From: Vicia villosa
Lineage: Eukaryota > Streptophyta > Magnoliopsida > Fabales > Fabaceae
Assembly: GCF_029867415.1 (NCBI RefSeq)
Contig: NC_081186.1
Location: 29,701,915-29,765,914 of the forward strand
Direction of reading: 5' to 3'
DNA: 64,000 nucleotides
Shown here: positions 1-10,982 of the stretch, piece after piece
Position numbering within the stretch: the first letter of the stretch is position 1
Layout: the number at the start of each line of letters is the position of its first letter
Notes under the pieces: model-generated
Seen by the model: only the letters and a program-made list of their open reading frames with translations
What the model was told of the DNA's origin: nothing
Databases searched by the model: none
Translations under genes and position numbers: made by a program

Positions 1-1740
1 AGAAAAAGGGTTCAATGAGGCTGTGTTTGGATTACAGACAATTAAACAAGGTTACTATCAAGAATCGGTACCCATTACCAAGGATTAATGATTTGATGGA
101 TCAAGTGGTTGGAGCGCGTGTGTTTAGAAAAATTGATCTGAGGTCTAGGTATCATCATATACGTGTGAAAGACGACGATATTCAGAAGACTGCTTTTAGA
201 ACAAGGTATGGACATTACGAGTATTCTGTAATGCCGTTTGGCGTTACTAATGCACCTGGTGTTTTCATGGAGTATATGAACAGGATTTTTCATCCTTGTC
301 TCGATAAGTTCGTGGTGGTGTTTATAGATGATATCCTAATATACTCTAAGGATGAGGGAGAACATGCTGAACATCTCAGAACGGTATTAGAACTGTTAAA
401 AGAGAAGCAACTTTTTGCCAAACTGTTGAAGTGTGAATTCTGGTTAGAGGAAGTCAGTTTTCTTGGGCATGTGATTTCTAAGAATGGTATTGCTGTTGAT
501 CCTACAAAGATAGAAGCTGTGTCTCAGTGGGAAACTCCGAAGTCAGTGTCAGAGATTCGTAGTTTTCTTGGTCTTGCAGGTTACTACAGAAAGTTCATTG
601 AAGGATTTTCAAAGTTAGCATTGCCGTTAACTAAACTAACCAGGAAAGGACAAGCTTTTATTTGGGATGCAAACTGTGAAGAAGGATTCCAAGAGCTGAA
701 GAGGAGGTTGACTAGTGCTCCTATCTTGATTTTACCGAATCTGGCGGAATCATTTGTGGTTTATTGTGATGCATCATTGATGGGTTTAGGTGGTGTATTG
801 ATGCAGAATCAACAAGTAGTCGCGTATGCGTCAAGACAACTCAAAGTGCATGAAAGGAATTATCCGACTCATGATTTGGAGTTGGCAGCTGTGGTTTTTG
901 TTTTGAAGTTGTGGCGACACTATTTGTATGGTTCGAGATTTGAGGTGTTCAGTGATCATAAGAGTCTGAACAATTTAGAGACTTGAGTTTAGTGTGTGAA
1001 GGTACTCCTACTAGTGTCAAATTGGGTATGTTAAAGCTAACTAGTGGTATTCTTGAAGAGATCAGAGAAGGTCAGAAAGCTGATGTTGAATTGATTGATA
1101 AGTTGACTTTGATTAATCAAGGCAAGAGTGGTGAATTCAGAATTGACGAGAATGGTATACTGAGGTTTGGTGACCGAGTTTATGTTCCTGATATTGCTGA
1201 ACTCCGAAAACGTATTTTGGAGGAAGGACACCGTAGTGGGTTAAGTATTCATCCTGGTGCTAGTAAGATGTATCAGGATTTGAAAAAGTTGTTTTGGTGG
1301 CCTGGAATGAAGAAAGAAATTGTTGGGTTTGTGTATTCTTGTTTGACGTGTCAGAAGTCAAAGATTGAACATCAGAAACCATCTGGGTTTATGCAACCGA
1401 TGTTTATTCCTGAGTGGAAGTGGGATAGCATATCGATGGATTTCGTTTCGGGTTTGCCGAGAACTGTCAAGAATTATGAAGCTATCTGTGTCGTGGTAGA
1501 CAGGTTGACGTAGTCTGCACATTTTATACCGGTGAGAATAGATTATCCAATGGAAAAGCTGGCTCAATTGTATATTGAGAAGATAGTTAGTCTACATGGT
1601 ATTCCTTCAAGTATCGTGTCAGACAGAGATCCGAGGTTTACGTCTAAGTTCTAGGAAGGTTTGCAGAAAGCTTTGGGTACTAAGCTGAGATTGAGTTCTG
1701 CTTATCATCCGCAGACTGATGGACAGACTGAGAGGACGAT
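1..1740 (+). pseudogene. Element H: Tekay-type Ty3 pol fragment (RT-RNase H-integrase), broken
   Basis: This is the reverse transcriptase, RNase H and integrase part of a Ty3/gypsy chromovirus polyprotein, entering from the left window edge. Visible motifs are [20 protein letters not shown], the catalytic FIDDILIYS near 330, the RNase H start [11 protein letters not shown] near 760, the integrase zinc motif (HRSGLSIHPG, then CLTCQKSK) and SDRDPRFTS near 1620. It is dead. Near 970 the end of RNase H and its linker (about 50 residues by comparison with element B) are deleted with a frame change. A TAG interrupts the integrase at 1511-1513 and another TAG lies near 1652. The reading stops abruptly at 1740, where the truncated LTR of element A begins, so the rest of the integrase and any chromodomain are missing. 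The RT resembles that of element B closely, so the two are relatives. Confidence 0.93.
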
Positions 1741-2089
1741 CCAGGCCCAAAACTAATTGACCCAAAACTTAACTAAAACTAGTGCTGCAACTTCAACGAA
1801 TTTTCTGGCCATTCTACAGTCCGATTCTGACTTTGACTCCAACATAAGAATTGTAGCTCTTTCTCTTAGCTTTCCATCGATTATTAGAACGCCTCAATCG
1901 GACTCCTGGAACTCCAGTTATGATCGTTTCCGTGCAGACTGCTAAAGCTGAAGATTAAATACGAAAATCAAATAGCAATAAAAATAAATTAAAATATAAA
2001 AACATTATAAAATACAAAAATAAGACAAGCAAACCATGGAAATGTATAAGTACAACCGTAGAGGAATGTGCATCAAAATGCACTGATCA
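1741..2089 (-). repeat. Element A truncated 3' LTR
   Basis: These 349 bp align without gaps to 23291-23639, the end of the other A LTR, with about nine substitutions counted by eye. The - strand reading starts TGATCAGTGC just after the polypurine tract. The remaining ~700 bp that should lie to the left are gone, replaced by the broken end of element H's integrase. Confidence 0.93.
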
Positions 2090-2106
2090 AATTTCCCCAC
2101 ACTTGA
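2090..2106 (-). other. Polypurine tract of element A
   Basis: On the - strand CAAGTGTGGGGAAATT lies directly before the LTR start TGATCAG. This is the expected position and composition for the plus-strand primer of reverse transcription, and element C has the related AAGTGTGGGGGTATT at the same place. Confidence 0.85.
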
Positions 2107-3078
2107 ACTTTTGCACTCCGAGCAAAATGAAAAACAAAACAAAGAAAGCACAAATACATCAACAGTTACTCATCCTAGGCTACAAATCTTCTTCGGGTAA
2201 GTTTGCATCGACAGGTACTAATCTTGCACACTAAGGATATCGTAAGAACACTAACCACAGATATGCAGACATAAGCCTCCTGAATACACAAACCAATTCA
2301 AACCATATTATTATACCATAGCCTAACTTACTCATCCTTTTTGCTCTTTTTCATTCAGGCGCAATCACATTAAGCCCGTTATCTCCACACACTTATAGCA
2401 GGACAACTGGTTAGTGACTCTGATCCTTTTGCACGGGGTTCCGGTACTTACGTGGCATAACCCTTTGTTTACTCAGTTGTATTTGCGGGGGATCGGACCG
2501 TAATCCTCCCTACCAAGTTCAGCACCAGAAACCGCTGAACCAACTAACAAAGAGTTTTGAAAACTTTTTTTTTTTGAAGATTACACAACCGATGGATTAA
2601 GTGACCGGGTGAGGGTCACCAAACTTAGAAGGTGTATTCTCTTTTTCTTTTCTCTTTTTTTTTCTTTTTGGAACATTCACTTATATTCATCGGTTTCCCT
2701 GCGTAAAGTGTGTGAGAGATGGTGCCGACTGCTGAAATAAACTACTCAAGAGCTGTCAAAGAATGAGAAATTAAGGCTAAAACATAATAACAAATTCAAA
2801 TCAATTTTCATATGTAGGAGACTTACGGTGTTAGAATGATACCGATCTTGTGAATTTTTCCCAAGTCTCCGCAAACCTGACTCAAATCAGTCTATAGCCT
2901 AAAACTTTCAAGAAGACTTTCAAGAAGATGCATTTTTTATTGGTTGAAATTAAATAAAAAACTAACAAACAAAAACAAATAAAACACACGATTTCCTCCC
3001 CCACACTTAAACTAAGCATTGCCCTCAATGAAAGGACATTACTAATAAAGTAGAGAGAAGGAAAGAAGGACTCCCTGA
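2107..3078 (-). other. Element A 3' non-coding region between pol and LTR
   Basis: No convincing open frame. Blocks of this stretch (about 2320-2540 and 2570-2620) recur as the reverse complement in element C at about 33700-33990, for example the part reading CCGATCCCCCGCAA on the C strand. That shows A and C share an Athila-type 3' untranslated region. Many Athila relatives carry an env-like frame here; I see none. A second purine run on the - strand (GTGTGGGGGAGG near 3000) resembles an extra polypurine tract. Confidence 0.7.
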
Positions 3079-6053
3079 TCAAGTTGCAGTGTAGTTAGGT
3101 GCTTCCAAAGAAAGCTCCTCTATGCTGACATTTTCAGGCACCGAACTTTCATGGAATAACTTTAGCCGCTGCCCGTTAACCTCGAAGACTTTGTCAGTAC
3201 CTGCACTTTTTATTTCTACTGCACCATGAGGGAAAACATTAGTAACAACAAAGGGGCCGATCCATTTGGATCGAAATTTCCCAGCCATAAACCCGTTGGC
3301 CCACAGAAAATTCCTTCCTAGAAATCATTTTATCATGGAAGTGCTTAGTTTTCTCTTTATAAATCTTAGAGCTTTCATAAGCCTCTAGTCTAAGCTCTTC
3401 CAACTATTGCAATTGGAGTTTTCTTTCATTACCTGCTTGTTGCATCTCCAAATTACAACTCTTCACCGCCCAATAAGCACGGTGTTCTATCTCAACAGGA
3501 AGATGACATGCCTTACCAAAAACAAGTCGATAAGGAGACATCCCAATGGGTGTCTTGAAAGCTGTTCTTTGAGCCCAAAGTGCGTCTTCTAAACGACGGC
3601 TCCAATCCTTCCTGTTTGGTTGCACCATTTTCTCTAAAACCTGTTTGATCTCCCTGTTTGAAATCTCAGCTTGCCCATTAGTCTGTGGGTGATATGCAGT
3701 AGAGACTCTGTGCACAACTCCATACTTTCGGAGTAAAGCTTCCATGGTGCGGTTACAGAAATGAGTGCCTTGGTCACTTATGATAGCTCGCGGTATTCCA
3801 AATCTGCAATAGATATTAGACCTGACAAAATCTGCGACAACTCGAGAATCATTAGTCCTAGTGGGGATAGCTTCCACCCACTTTGAAACATAATCAACAG
3901 CAAGTAAAATGTAAAGGAAACCAAATGATACAGGAAAAGGACTCATGAAATCGATTCCCCATACAGCAAATACCTCACAGAAAAGCATCGGCTGCTGAGG
4001 CATTTCACTCTTGCGAGTGATGTTTGTACATGCTATTTGGCACTCTTTACAAGTGAGGTAAGTCTCAAAAGCATCCTTGAAAATAGTTGGCCAGTAGAAA
4101 CCTGAATCAAGGACTTTTCTCGCAGTCCTTTGCGGACCAAAGTGTCCGCCGACTTGAGATGCAAGAGAAAATTTCAAAATAGATTCAATCTCATTGTCGG
4201 GGACACATCTCTGTATTACCTGATCACTACCAAACTTACATAGATATGGATCATCCCAAACATAGTATTTGGCATCACTCTTGAGTTTGTGAACCTGTGA
4301 TCTCGATGCACCTGTAGGAAAAACACCAGCAACAAGAAAGTTAACAATGTCAGCAAACCAGGGTGTAATCCCATGCAAAAGAAAAAGCTGCTCATCAGGA
4401 AAGTCATCCTGAATAGGAAAAGGGTCTTCATCTCTCTCTATCCTGCTCAAGTGGTCAGCCACTAAGTTCTCAGCTCCACTTTTGTCTTTAATCTGGACAT
4501 TAAACTCTTGGAGCAACAACATCCACCGAATCAATCTCGGTTTTGTATCCGGCTTCTTCAGCAAGTAATTTAAAGCTGCATGGTCAGTAAAAACAACAAC
4601 TTTGGAACCTAGCAAATAAGATCTGAATTTGTCAAGAGCAAAAACAATAGCTAGCAGTTCTTTTTCAGTGGTAGTGTAATTTGACTGTGCAGAATCTAAA
4701 GTCCTAGAAGCATAGTAAATAAAATGGGCAGCCTTGTCAACTTTTTGTGCAAGGACAACCCCAACAACGTAATTGGAACCATCACACATAAGCTCAAAAG
4801 GAAGTGTCCAGTCAGGGGGCTGAATGATGGGAGCGGAGGTCAATGCTTTCTTCAAGAGGTCAAACGCTTGTTTGAATTTGTCATCAAAATCGAAAGTGAC
4901 GTCATTCTTCAACAAGTTCGACAACGGAAGAGCTATCTTGCTGAAATCCTTAATGAAACGCCTGTAAAAACCTGCACGACCAAGAAAAGAACAAATCTCG
5001 CGAATGCAAGAAGGGTAAGGCAGTGTAGAAATCACATCAATCTTAGCAGGGTCAACAGAAATTCCTTTTTCAGAAATAATGTGACAAAGAACAATTCCCT
5101 GCTCAACCATAAAATGACACTTTTCATAATTCAACACAAGGTTAGTCTCGATGCATCTTTCTAAAATCAAGCTTAAACTGTTCAAGCATGCATCAAAAGA
5201 AGAACCATAGGCAGTAAAGTCATCCATAAACACTTCCCTGCAATTTTCAATAAAATCAGAGAAAATACTCATCATGTATCGTTGGAAAGTGCCAGGAGCA
5301 TTGCAAAGGCCAAAAGGCATCTTCCTGTAAGCAAATGTATCGAATGGGCACGTGAAAGTGGTCTTTTCTTGATCTTCAGGTGCAATATGAATCTGAAAGT
5401 AACCTGAAAAAACCATCAAGAAAACAACAATGTGATTTACCAGCTAGCCGTTCAAGAATCTGGTCATGAACGGCAAAGGAAAGTGATCCTTTCTAGTAGC
5501 CTAGTTGAGTCTCCTGTAATCAATACAAACTCTCCAGCTGTTCTAGACTCTAGTGGGAACAAGTTCATTCTTTTCATTTTTTACCACTGTGAGTCCAGAT
5601 TTCTTAGGTACAACCTGCACTGGACTTACCCACTTACTGTCAGAGATAGGATAAATGATGCCTGCTTGCCAGAGTTTGGTTACCTCTTTCTTTACAACAT
5701 CAAGAATCAAAGGATTAAGCCTCCTTTGGAGCTGCCTTACTGTTTTCGCTCCATCCTCAAGTAAAATCCTGTGCATGCACATTGAAGGACTAATACCTAG
5801 AAGATCGGCTAATGTCCACCCGATTGCTTTCTTGTGCCTCTTCAAAACCTGCAAAAGTCTGTCTTCTTGATTGAAATCAAGGTTAGAAGAGATAATAACA
5901 GGAAGTTTTTCATTACGCTCCAAGTAAGCATATTTCAGGTTCCCAGGGAGCTCTTTTAGCTCTAAGGACGGGGGCTGCTCGATGGATGGAAGGCTTGGGG
6001 CAGCCGGGATGTCAAGAGCATCAAAAACAGCCTCATCGGTAACAACTTCACAT
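3079..6053 (-). pseudogene. Element A pol: RT, RNase H and integrase (Athila type), broken
   Basis: Reading right to left the frame begins near 6053 in the protease-RT spacer and RT N-terminus (LELKELPGNLKYAYLERNEK), then passes through RT with the catalytic motif FMDDF near 5220, RNase H ([11 protein letters not shown]), and integrase with its zinc finger ([10 protein letters not shown], then CKECQIAC) and core motifs ([29 protein letters not shown]). The integrase C-terminal part is at 3079-3288 ([18 protein letters not shown]). Damage: stop codons and a one-base frameshift between 5420 and 5543 in the RT, a stop at 3404-3406, and a further frame change before 3288. The longest intact piece, 3404-5419, encodes 671 residues. 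Replication from this copy is not expected. Confidence 0.92.
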
Positions 6054-6058
6054 GTAGG
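6054..6058. repeat. Target-site duplication GTAGG (left copy)
   Basis: GTAGG precedes the solo LTR's TGTCGCGGGG and recurs directly after its last CA at 10978-10982. Five bases is the usual Ty3 integrase footprint. Confidence 0.9.
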
Positions 6059-6729
6059 TGTCGCGGGGAAAAACCGTATCTTTTTTGGGATGAGACACCT
6101 GATGCCTTCTTTGGGCTCGAGTGCTCAAAAAAATGATTTTTCTTTGTTTCGACCAAACTTTTTATTGTTTCCAAAGTAGGAAACGGAAAAAAGCTGCAAT
6201 AACCTTAAAAGTGGGGGGAGAGATCTTTTGGGTAAGAGGGTTGGTTATACGAAGGGAAGGTATTAGCACCCAACGTATCTATAGTACTCTATAGGTTTCT
6301 TTGTTATGTTTTTCATTCCATGTTTTTGAGAGGTTCTGTTGTGAGATAAGTGGGACCTAAGGTGTTTGTTTGATTATGCTCGTAAAGATCATCGCAATCC
6401 TCTGCATACATATCCCTTAGAGGGAATCAGAGCATCTGTAGCTCGGGGTCTAAGGGTGCTAAGGTTTGAATGGTTTGAGGGAGAAGTTTTTGCTCACCAA
6501 GGATACGACCTTGTGCCTACGTATTCTCAAAGGGATGTTGAGAAAGTCAGAGCAATCGTAGTTCCCACTTATGCTAGTGGAAGCAAAGGAAAAGAGACAA
6601 ATGTCATCTCAATGTTTGATGTATCTAATCTATATCATCACATACATCTGTTTGTTTTTGTTAGAAAATCTTTTCATTATAAGCCCTGGGCCATGCCACT
6701 TATGGTGCTTAGAATGATAAAGATGTTTT

Positions 6730-6915
6730 TTAGCCAGCCTTGTGGCAAAAACTTTCAATGAAGTCAGCCTTGTGACAAAAAGTTTTGATTAATCAGCCAG
6801 CCTTGTGGCAAAAGTTTCAATGAAGTCAGCCTTGTGACACAAACTTTGATTAATCAGCAAGTATGGTGGCAAAAAGGTTTGATTGATTAGCCAGCCTTGT
6901 GGCAAAAAAGTTAAG
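6730..6915. repeat. Tandem repeat in Ogre LTR: CAGCCTTGTGGCAAAAA
   Basis: Several imperfect copies of a unit containing CAGCCTTGTGGCAAAAA, separated by variable TTTGATTAATCAGC-like spacers. Local array inside the solo LTR with no coding frame. Confidence 0.85.
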
Positions 6916-7029
6916 TTGATTGATTGATTGATTGTGATGATATAGAAGAGATACTCCTATCATAGAGATGATAAATGTCTAATCTCCTAGGGTATTTGAT
7001 TTGGATATTGGGGATGCTTATAAGAAGCC

Positions 7030-7295
7030 TGTGGGTCCTTGTACGAAGCCCAAGAGGAGGCTATCCGAGGGTCCTTGCATTGTAAGCCCAAGAGGAGGCT
7101 ATGGGAGGGACAATCGAGGGTCCTTGCATTGTAAGCCCAAGAGGAGGCTATGGGAGGGACAAGTCGTTTGTACGAAGCCCAAGAGGAGGCATGGTATAGT
7201 TGGTTTGAGCTCTTAGAGCGATTTCACCGGGAAACCATACTCTATGTCCTAACCTAAACTAGGGAGATTCTTTGCACGAAGCCCAATAGGAGGCT
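7030..7295. repeat. Tandem repeat in Ogre LTR: AAGCCCAAGAGGAGGCTAT
   Basis: At least five copies of AAGCCCAAGAGGAGGC or a close variant, some with the extension TATGGGAGGGACAA. A short open frame over it is a by-product of the repeat. Confidence 0.85.
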
Positions 7296-7319
7296 ATGGG
7301 GAACCTAGTGTTGTACTAA

Positions 7320-7420
7320 GTTGAACAAGCATATATATAACACAATCACAAGTATGAACAAGTACAAACAAATATGAACAAGTACATGAACAAATATGAA
7401 CAAGTATGAATAGTTATATA
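7320..7420. repeat. Tandem repeat in Ogre LTR: GAACAAGTATGAACAAATAT type
   Basis: An array of about 10-bp units such as GAACAAGTAT, GAACAAGTAC and GAACAAATAT. Simple internal array within the solo LTR. Confidence 0.8.
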
Positions 7421-7495
7421 TGACAAGGTGTGTGTATACAATGGAGTTTATGAAGGAAATATACCTGTAAGCATGATCCATTTGTAAACACGGGG

Positions 7496-7915
7496 GCTCG
7501 GGACTTATACTCGGGGAGAGGCCCACTTGAGTTTATTCAAAAGCTATGTAAACAAATATTTACAAAAGGGCTTGGGACTTATACCTACATGGAGGCCCAT
7601 GGTATTTTTGGGAAGATTTAAAGAAAACCTTCATTTTTTGATTTGTTGTTCGAAGTTAAAAAAAACAGATTGAACGAGATATATACAAAAAGGTGTGTGT
7701 ACAATGAAATACCTAATTTCATGTACAGGAATGGGACTTATACCTATGTGGAGGCCCATGTTTTATTTTATAAAACATGGTTGATTAACAGCGCGAGGTT
7801 TCGTCGTTTGAAAATCTTTGAAAGTTTTGTTTTGAAAAAGTTTTCTGTACAAAGAAAAACTGTACAAATAAAAGGAAAGGGACTTATACTCTCTAATATT
7901 GGAGAGGCCCCAGGT
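7496..7915. repeat. Dispersed repeat in Ogre LTR: GGGACTTATAC...GGAGGCCCA
   Basis: Four spaced copies of a unit reading GGGACTTATAC, a short spacer, then GAGAGGCCC or GGAGGCCCAT (near 7500, 7570, 7735 and 7880). These are part of the LTR, spaced too irregularly for a simple tandem array. Confidence 0.75.
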
Positions 7916-8393
7916 TTAAAATCAATTGATCAATCCAAAAAGATTTAATCAATAGTTTCTTTTGAAAAGAAAACCAAAAAAGAAAAAGTTTATCGATTTT
8001 AAAAACTGTGATCGTTTGTTTTAAAACGGTTTGAAATTTTGAAAGAAATCAAATTAATTAAGATAAACACAAAGATTATACTTAATTAACACCTAAATGA
8101 TTAGGGTTTGATCACAAAATATTTACAAATGATTAAGTTTGAAAAATCAAATGAAAAAAACTATTTTTAAAGTATTAAAACATTTAAAAAAAACAAGTCA
8201 TTTTAAACTTAATAAAAATATACCAAATAATAAATATTTTTGTGATTTTTTTATATATTCATAAAATATATATATATATTAAATGAATAATGTTCAAAAA
8301 ATGAAGTAAAAATAATTGATTTGATTGGTTAAAATGATTGGTGAAGTTGTGTAAAAAAAATTAAAGAAAACAAGTGGTAAAAAATTGGTTTTG

Positions 8394-8466
8394 TCTCCAC
8401 TAGGGCTTGAACCCACGCCCTCTCTCTCACCAGCCAAAACACTTGCCAACTGAGCTGCGCGCGCAG
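8394..8466 (-). other. tRNA-like segment (A-box and B-box) inside the Ogre LTR
   Basis: On the - strand CAGCTCAGTTGGCAAG resembles a tRNA A-box/D-arm and, 26 bp later, GGGTTCAAGCCC resembles a B-box/T-arm. This is the spacing of an RNA polymerase III internal promoter. The region does not fold into an obvious full cloverleaf and lacks a CCA end, so it is not called a tRNA gene. It could be a tRNA-derived SINE head or a piece of tRNA sequence taken up by the LTR. I see no clear SINE 3' tail or target duplication. Confidence 0.55.
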
Positions 8467-10977
8467 CTTGTAATATACACGCTTCTATTGAATTATATTT
8501 TAAACTTAACATTTGAAATTTCTGAATCAAAAATGGGGCCAAGAACACATCTTCAACTGAAATTTGAAAATCTCTAAAACTGTGTTGTTTTGATCAAGTA
8601 AAGGGTCTATCCCACTCGGTTTTTCACAAGGATCATGATGGTGCCCTCATAATTCATTTATTTTTGCTCTAAGGGGGTCAATTTTCGCATGAACATGAAG
8701 AACCCATAACTGAATTTGATCGTGAAATGATGTATGTGCAAGTTATAATGCAATTGATTGAGAGTTAATGATCCTCATATGTGCAGAAACAAGATGGCAA
8801 GCCAGTTTTCCATTTATGATGCATGTATGATAGAGTTTGAAGTTCAAGAGAGCTTACCTTAAAAATGCCAAAACTGAGAATTGAATTTTGCAAATGAGAG
8901 GTTCCAGATGTTGTTTCTTGATCTGGACAGCTTCAGTGGACCTTATGAAAACCTCTTGATCAATCTATGATACCCGATCTGCAGTATGGTTCAAGTGAGG
9001 ATCAAGCTTAGTGATTTTGGTGTTTCAGATCATGGATGATGGTTGGAACAGTTCATATAAGGTATATGGATGATGTTTAGAAGGTTAGTTTGGACAGATG
9101 TGGCTTGGTATGAAAATTGGCATGTTAAGGCTCACTTTATGTAAACATGGAGGTGAGATGATGATTCTGAGTTTTAAGGTGTTTTGGGGTGTGTGAGTGG
9201 ATCAAACACATCCCAAATGATGTTTATGAGATGTTAGAACCATCACTTTGGCCATAACTTCAAGGATTTGGAGGTTGAGTTTTCTACCTCATTTTGAAAC
9301 TTGAAACTTGCAACTTAAGAAAGAAAAGAGAAAACCTATAATTGTGAGGTTTTGGTGTGATTTTGGAAGTGATTTGAACCTCTATTTATAGACCAAGGAT
9401 TCTGAACTCAAAGCCTTTGCAAGTTGATCCAAGAATGATGATTTGGCTTAAGAGATAAAATGGAATCTTTCACATTAAATGTAAATGGTTAAAAGTGACT
9501 AAACCATGGTTAAATCTCAAGCTTCTTATCCTCTTCCATTCTGATCTTCAAATCAGAAAATATCTATCAATTATTGCCTTGATGCATCATTACTTGCATT
9601 ATAGGTCATGTAGTATTGAAACTTAGTGAAAAAATGGTGAAAATTCAAGCATAAGGTTCACTAATGTCAAAATTCAAAACCATGGCTACACTCCATATTT
9701 TTTCATGCTCTTGGACATTTTGGAAAGCTCATGTTACACACTTCAAAACCCTAGTTGAAAGTTTCTTCAAGACCTTTAAGGAAATGGGTGAAAAAGATCC
9801 ATGAACTTTGAAGAAAATGAGATTTTTAGTGAATTTTTCAAAAGATACCAACTTTGAAGCTCCATATCTCTTAAATGTTTGACCTTATGGAAACAAATTA
9901 TATGTGACAAAGTTGTTCATTGGATCAAAATCTACAACTTTCATGCTGGAAGTTTTTTTCAGTTTGTAGGTGAAATTTTGAGTTATTCCCTTCCAAAGTT
10001 TGGAAAAAACCATTGAAAAACACTTAGAAAATTTTTCTAAGTATAAAAGTCAAACTTTGACTTTTTGATTCTTGATTGATTTTCTTGATTTTCTTTGATC
10101 AAATGACTTCATATATCATATATTGATGATTCAAAACTTCAAAAGTCATTGTTGACCAAAATTCCCCAAAAGTCAATGAGGATCTTGTATAGTTGACTTT
10201 TTCAGACGAATCGCGTTTCTGGAGATTTCAAATGAATCAAGCTATCCTCATCAAATGAGTGGTATGAATGGATCATATTGAGGTATTGGAGGACCTTGAG
10301 CCATTGTTTAAGTTGTGGCACCATGTTCTGATTAAAAAGTCAATGGTTCAGGTGAATTAGGTCAAAAACCCTAATTGTCGACCTGATGAAATTGATGAGT
10401 GTGGATCTTGAATTAAGATGTAATTTCCATTGGATATTGCCATAGGGATTATTTGAAGATGATTGAAACCTTTGATTGACTTGCTGGGGATTTTTAGGGT
10501 TTCCCAAATGTGATCCCTGATTTCAGTCCCTGATAGTTCAAAAACCCTAATCTGATGATTTGAAACTTCACTGTTGATCAGTCTCTGTGTTGGAGATGTC
10601 TTGAGTCAATAGATTAGGTCAAAATGATGTACTTGGGGCCTTGAGGCCATGTCCCAAGTGATTAGGTCAAATCCTGAGCAAAAGTCAGGAGTATACTGTC
10701 TTCAGTCAAAACCCTAATCTGGTTGATTCAAAGTCCCTGAGCTTGTTGAAATGAATCTTGGAGGACCAAATGTTGACTGTTGATAAAGATAATTCTTTTG
10801 AGATGAAGGGAGAACAAAACCCTAATTGATTGTTATTTGTACTGATGAGTGATTTCTTGATTAAACCCTGCTGAGTCACAAGTAGCAAACACAAACTATG
10901 CAATTTGTTAGAGATGCAAATGATGCATATGCAAATGATATGAGGTGGTATCTTAGGTCAAAAATTGGGGTATGACA

Positions 10978-10982
10978 GTAGG
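10978..10982. repeat. Target-site duplication GTAGG (right copy)
   Basis: Second copy of the 5-bp duplication flanking the Ogre solo LTR; the Athila protein reading of element A resumes here. Confidence 0.9.

Larger units (their letters stand above)
6059..10977 (-). mobile_element. Ogre/Tat solo LTR (4,919 bp) with TSD GTAGG
   Basis: On the - strand it starts TGTCATACCCCAATTTTTG, a start I associate with Tat/Ogre LTRs, and ends CCCCGCGACA, so it has proper TG...CA ends. A perfect 5-bp duplication GTAGG flanks it (6054-6058 and 10978-10982). The flanks rejoin within the Athila gag-pol reading of element A. No PBS, gag or pol is present and only one LTR copy exists, so this is a solo LTR left by recombination between two LTRs. 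The block around 6160-6290 matches the equivalent part of the Ogre LTR of element G at 29940-30090, for example GAAGGTATTAGCACCC versus GAAGGTGTAAGCACCC. It contains several internal tandem repeats and a tRNA-like stretch, but no coding frame. Confidence 0.9.

Noticed and set aside
4724..5164. 146-residue + strand frame
   Set aside because: Antisense to the Athila RT, which has unmistakable motifs on the - strand.
6125..6180. GTAGG at 6176-6180 as the left target duplication of the Ogre solo LTR
   Set aside because: The homologous Ogre block extends left of it, and the copy at 6054-6058 sits directly before a TG start and restores the Athila reading.
6366..6761. 131-residue open frame on the + strand
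   Set aside because: Lies wholly in the Ogre solo LTR, has no similarity I recognise, and the LTR is on the opposite strand.
6730..7300. Possible CRISPR-like array in the repeats of the Ogre LTR
   Set aside because: Repeats are imperfect, spacers are not unique sequences of constant length, and the context is a plant retrotransposon.
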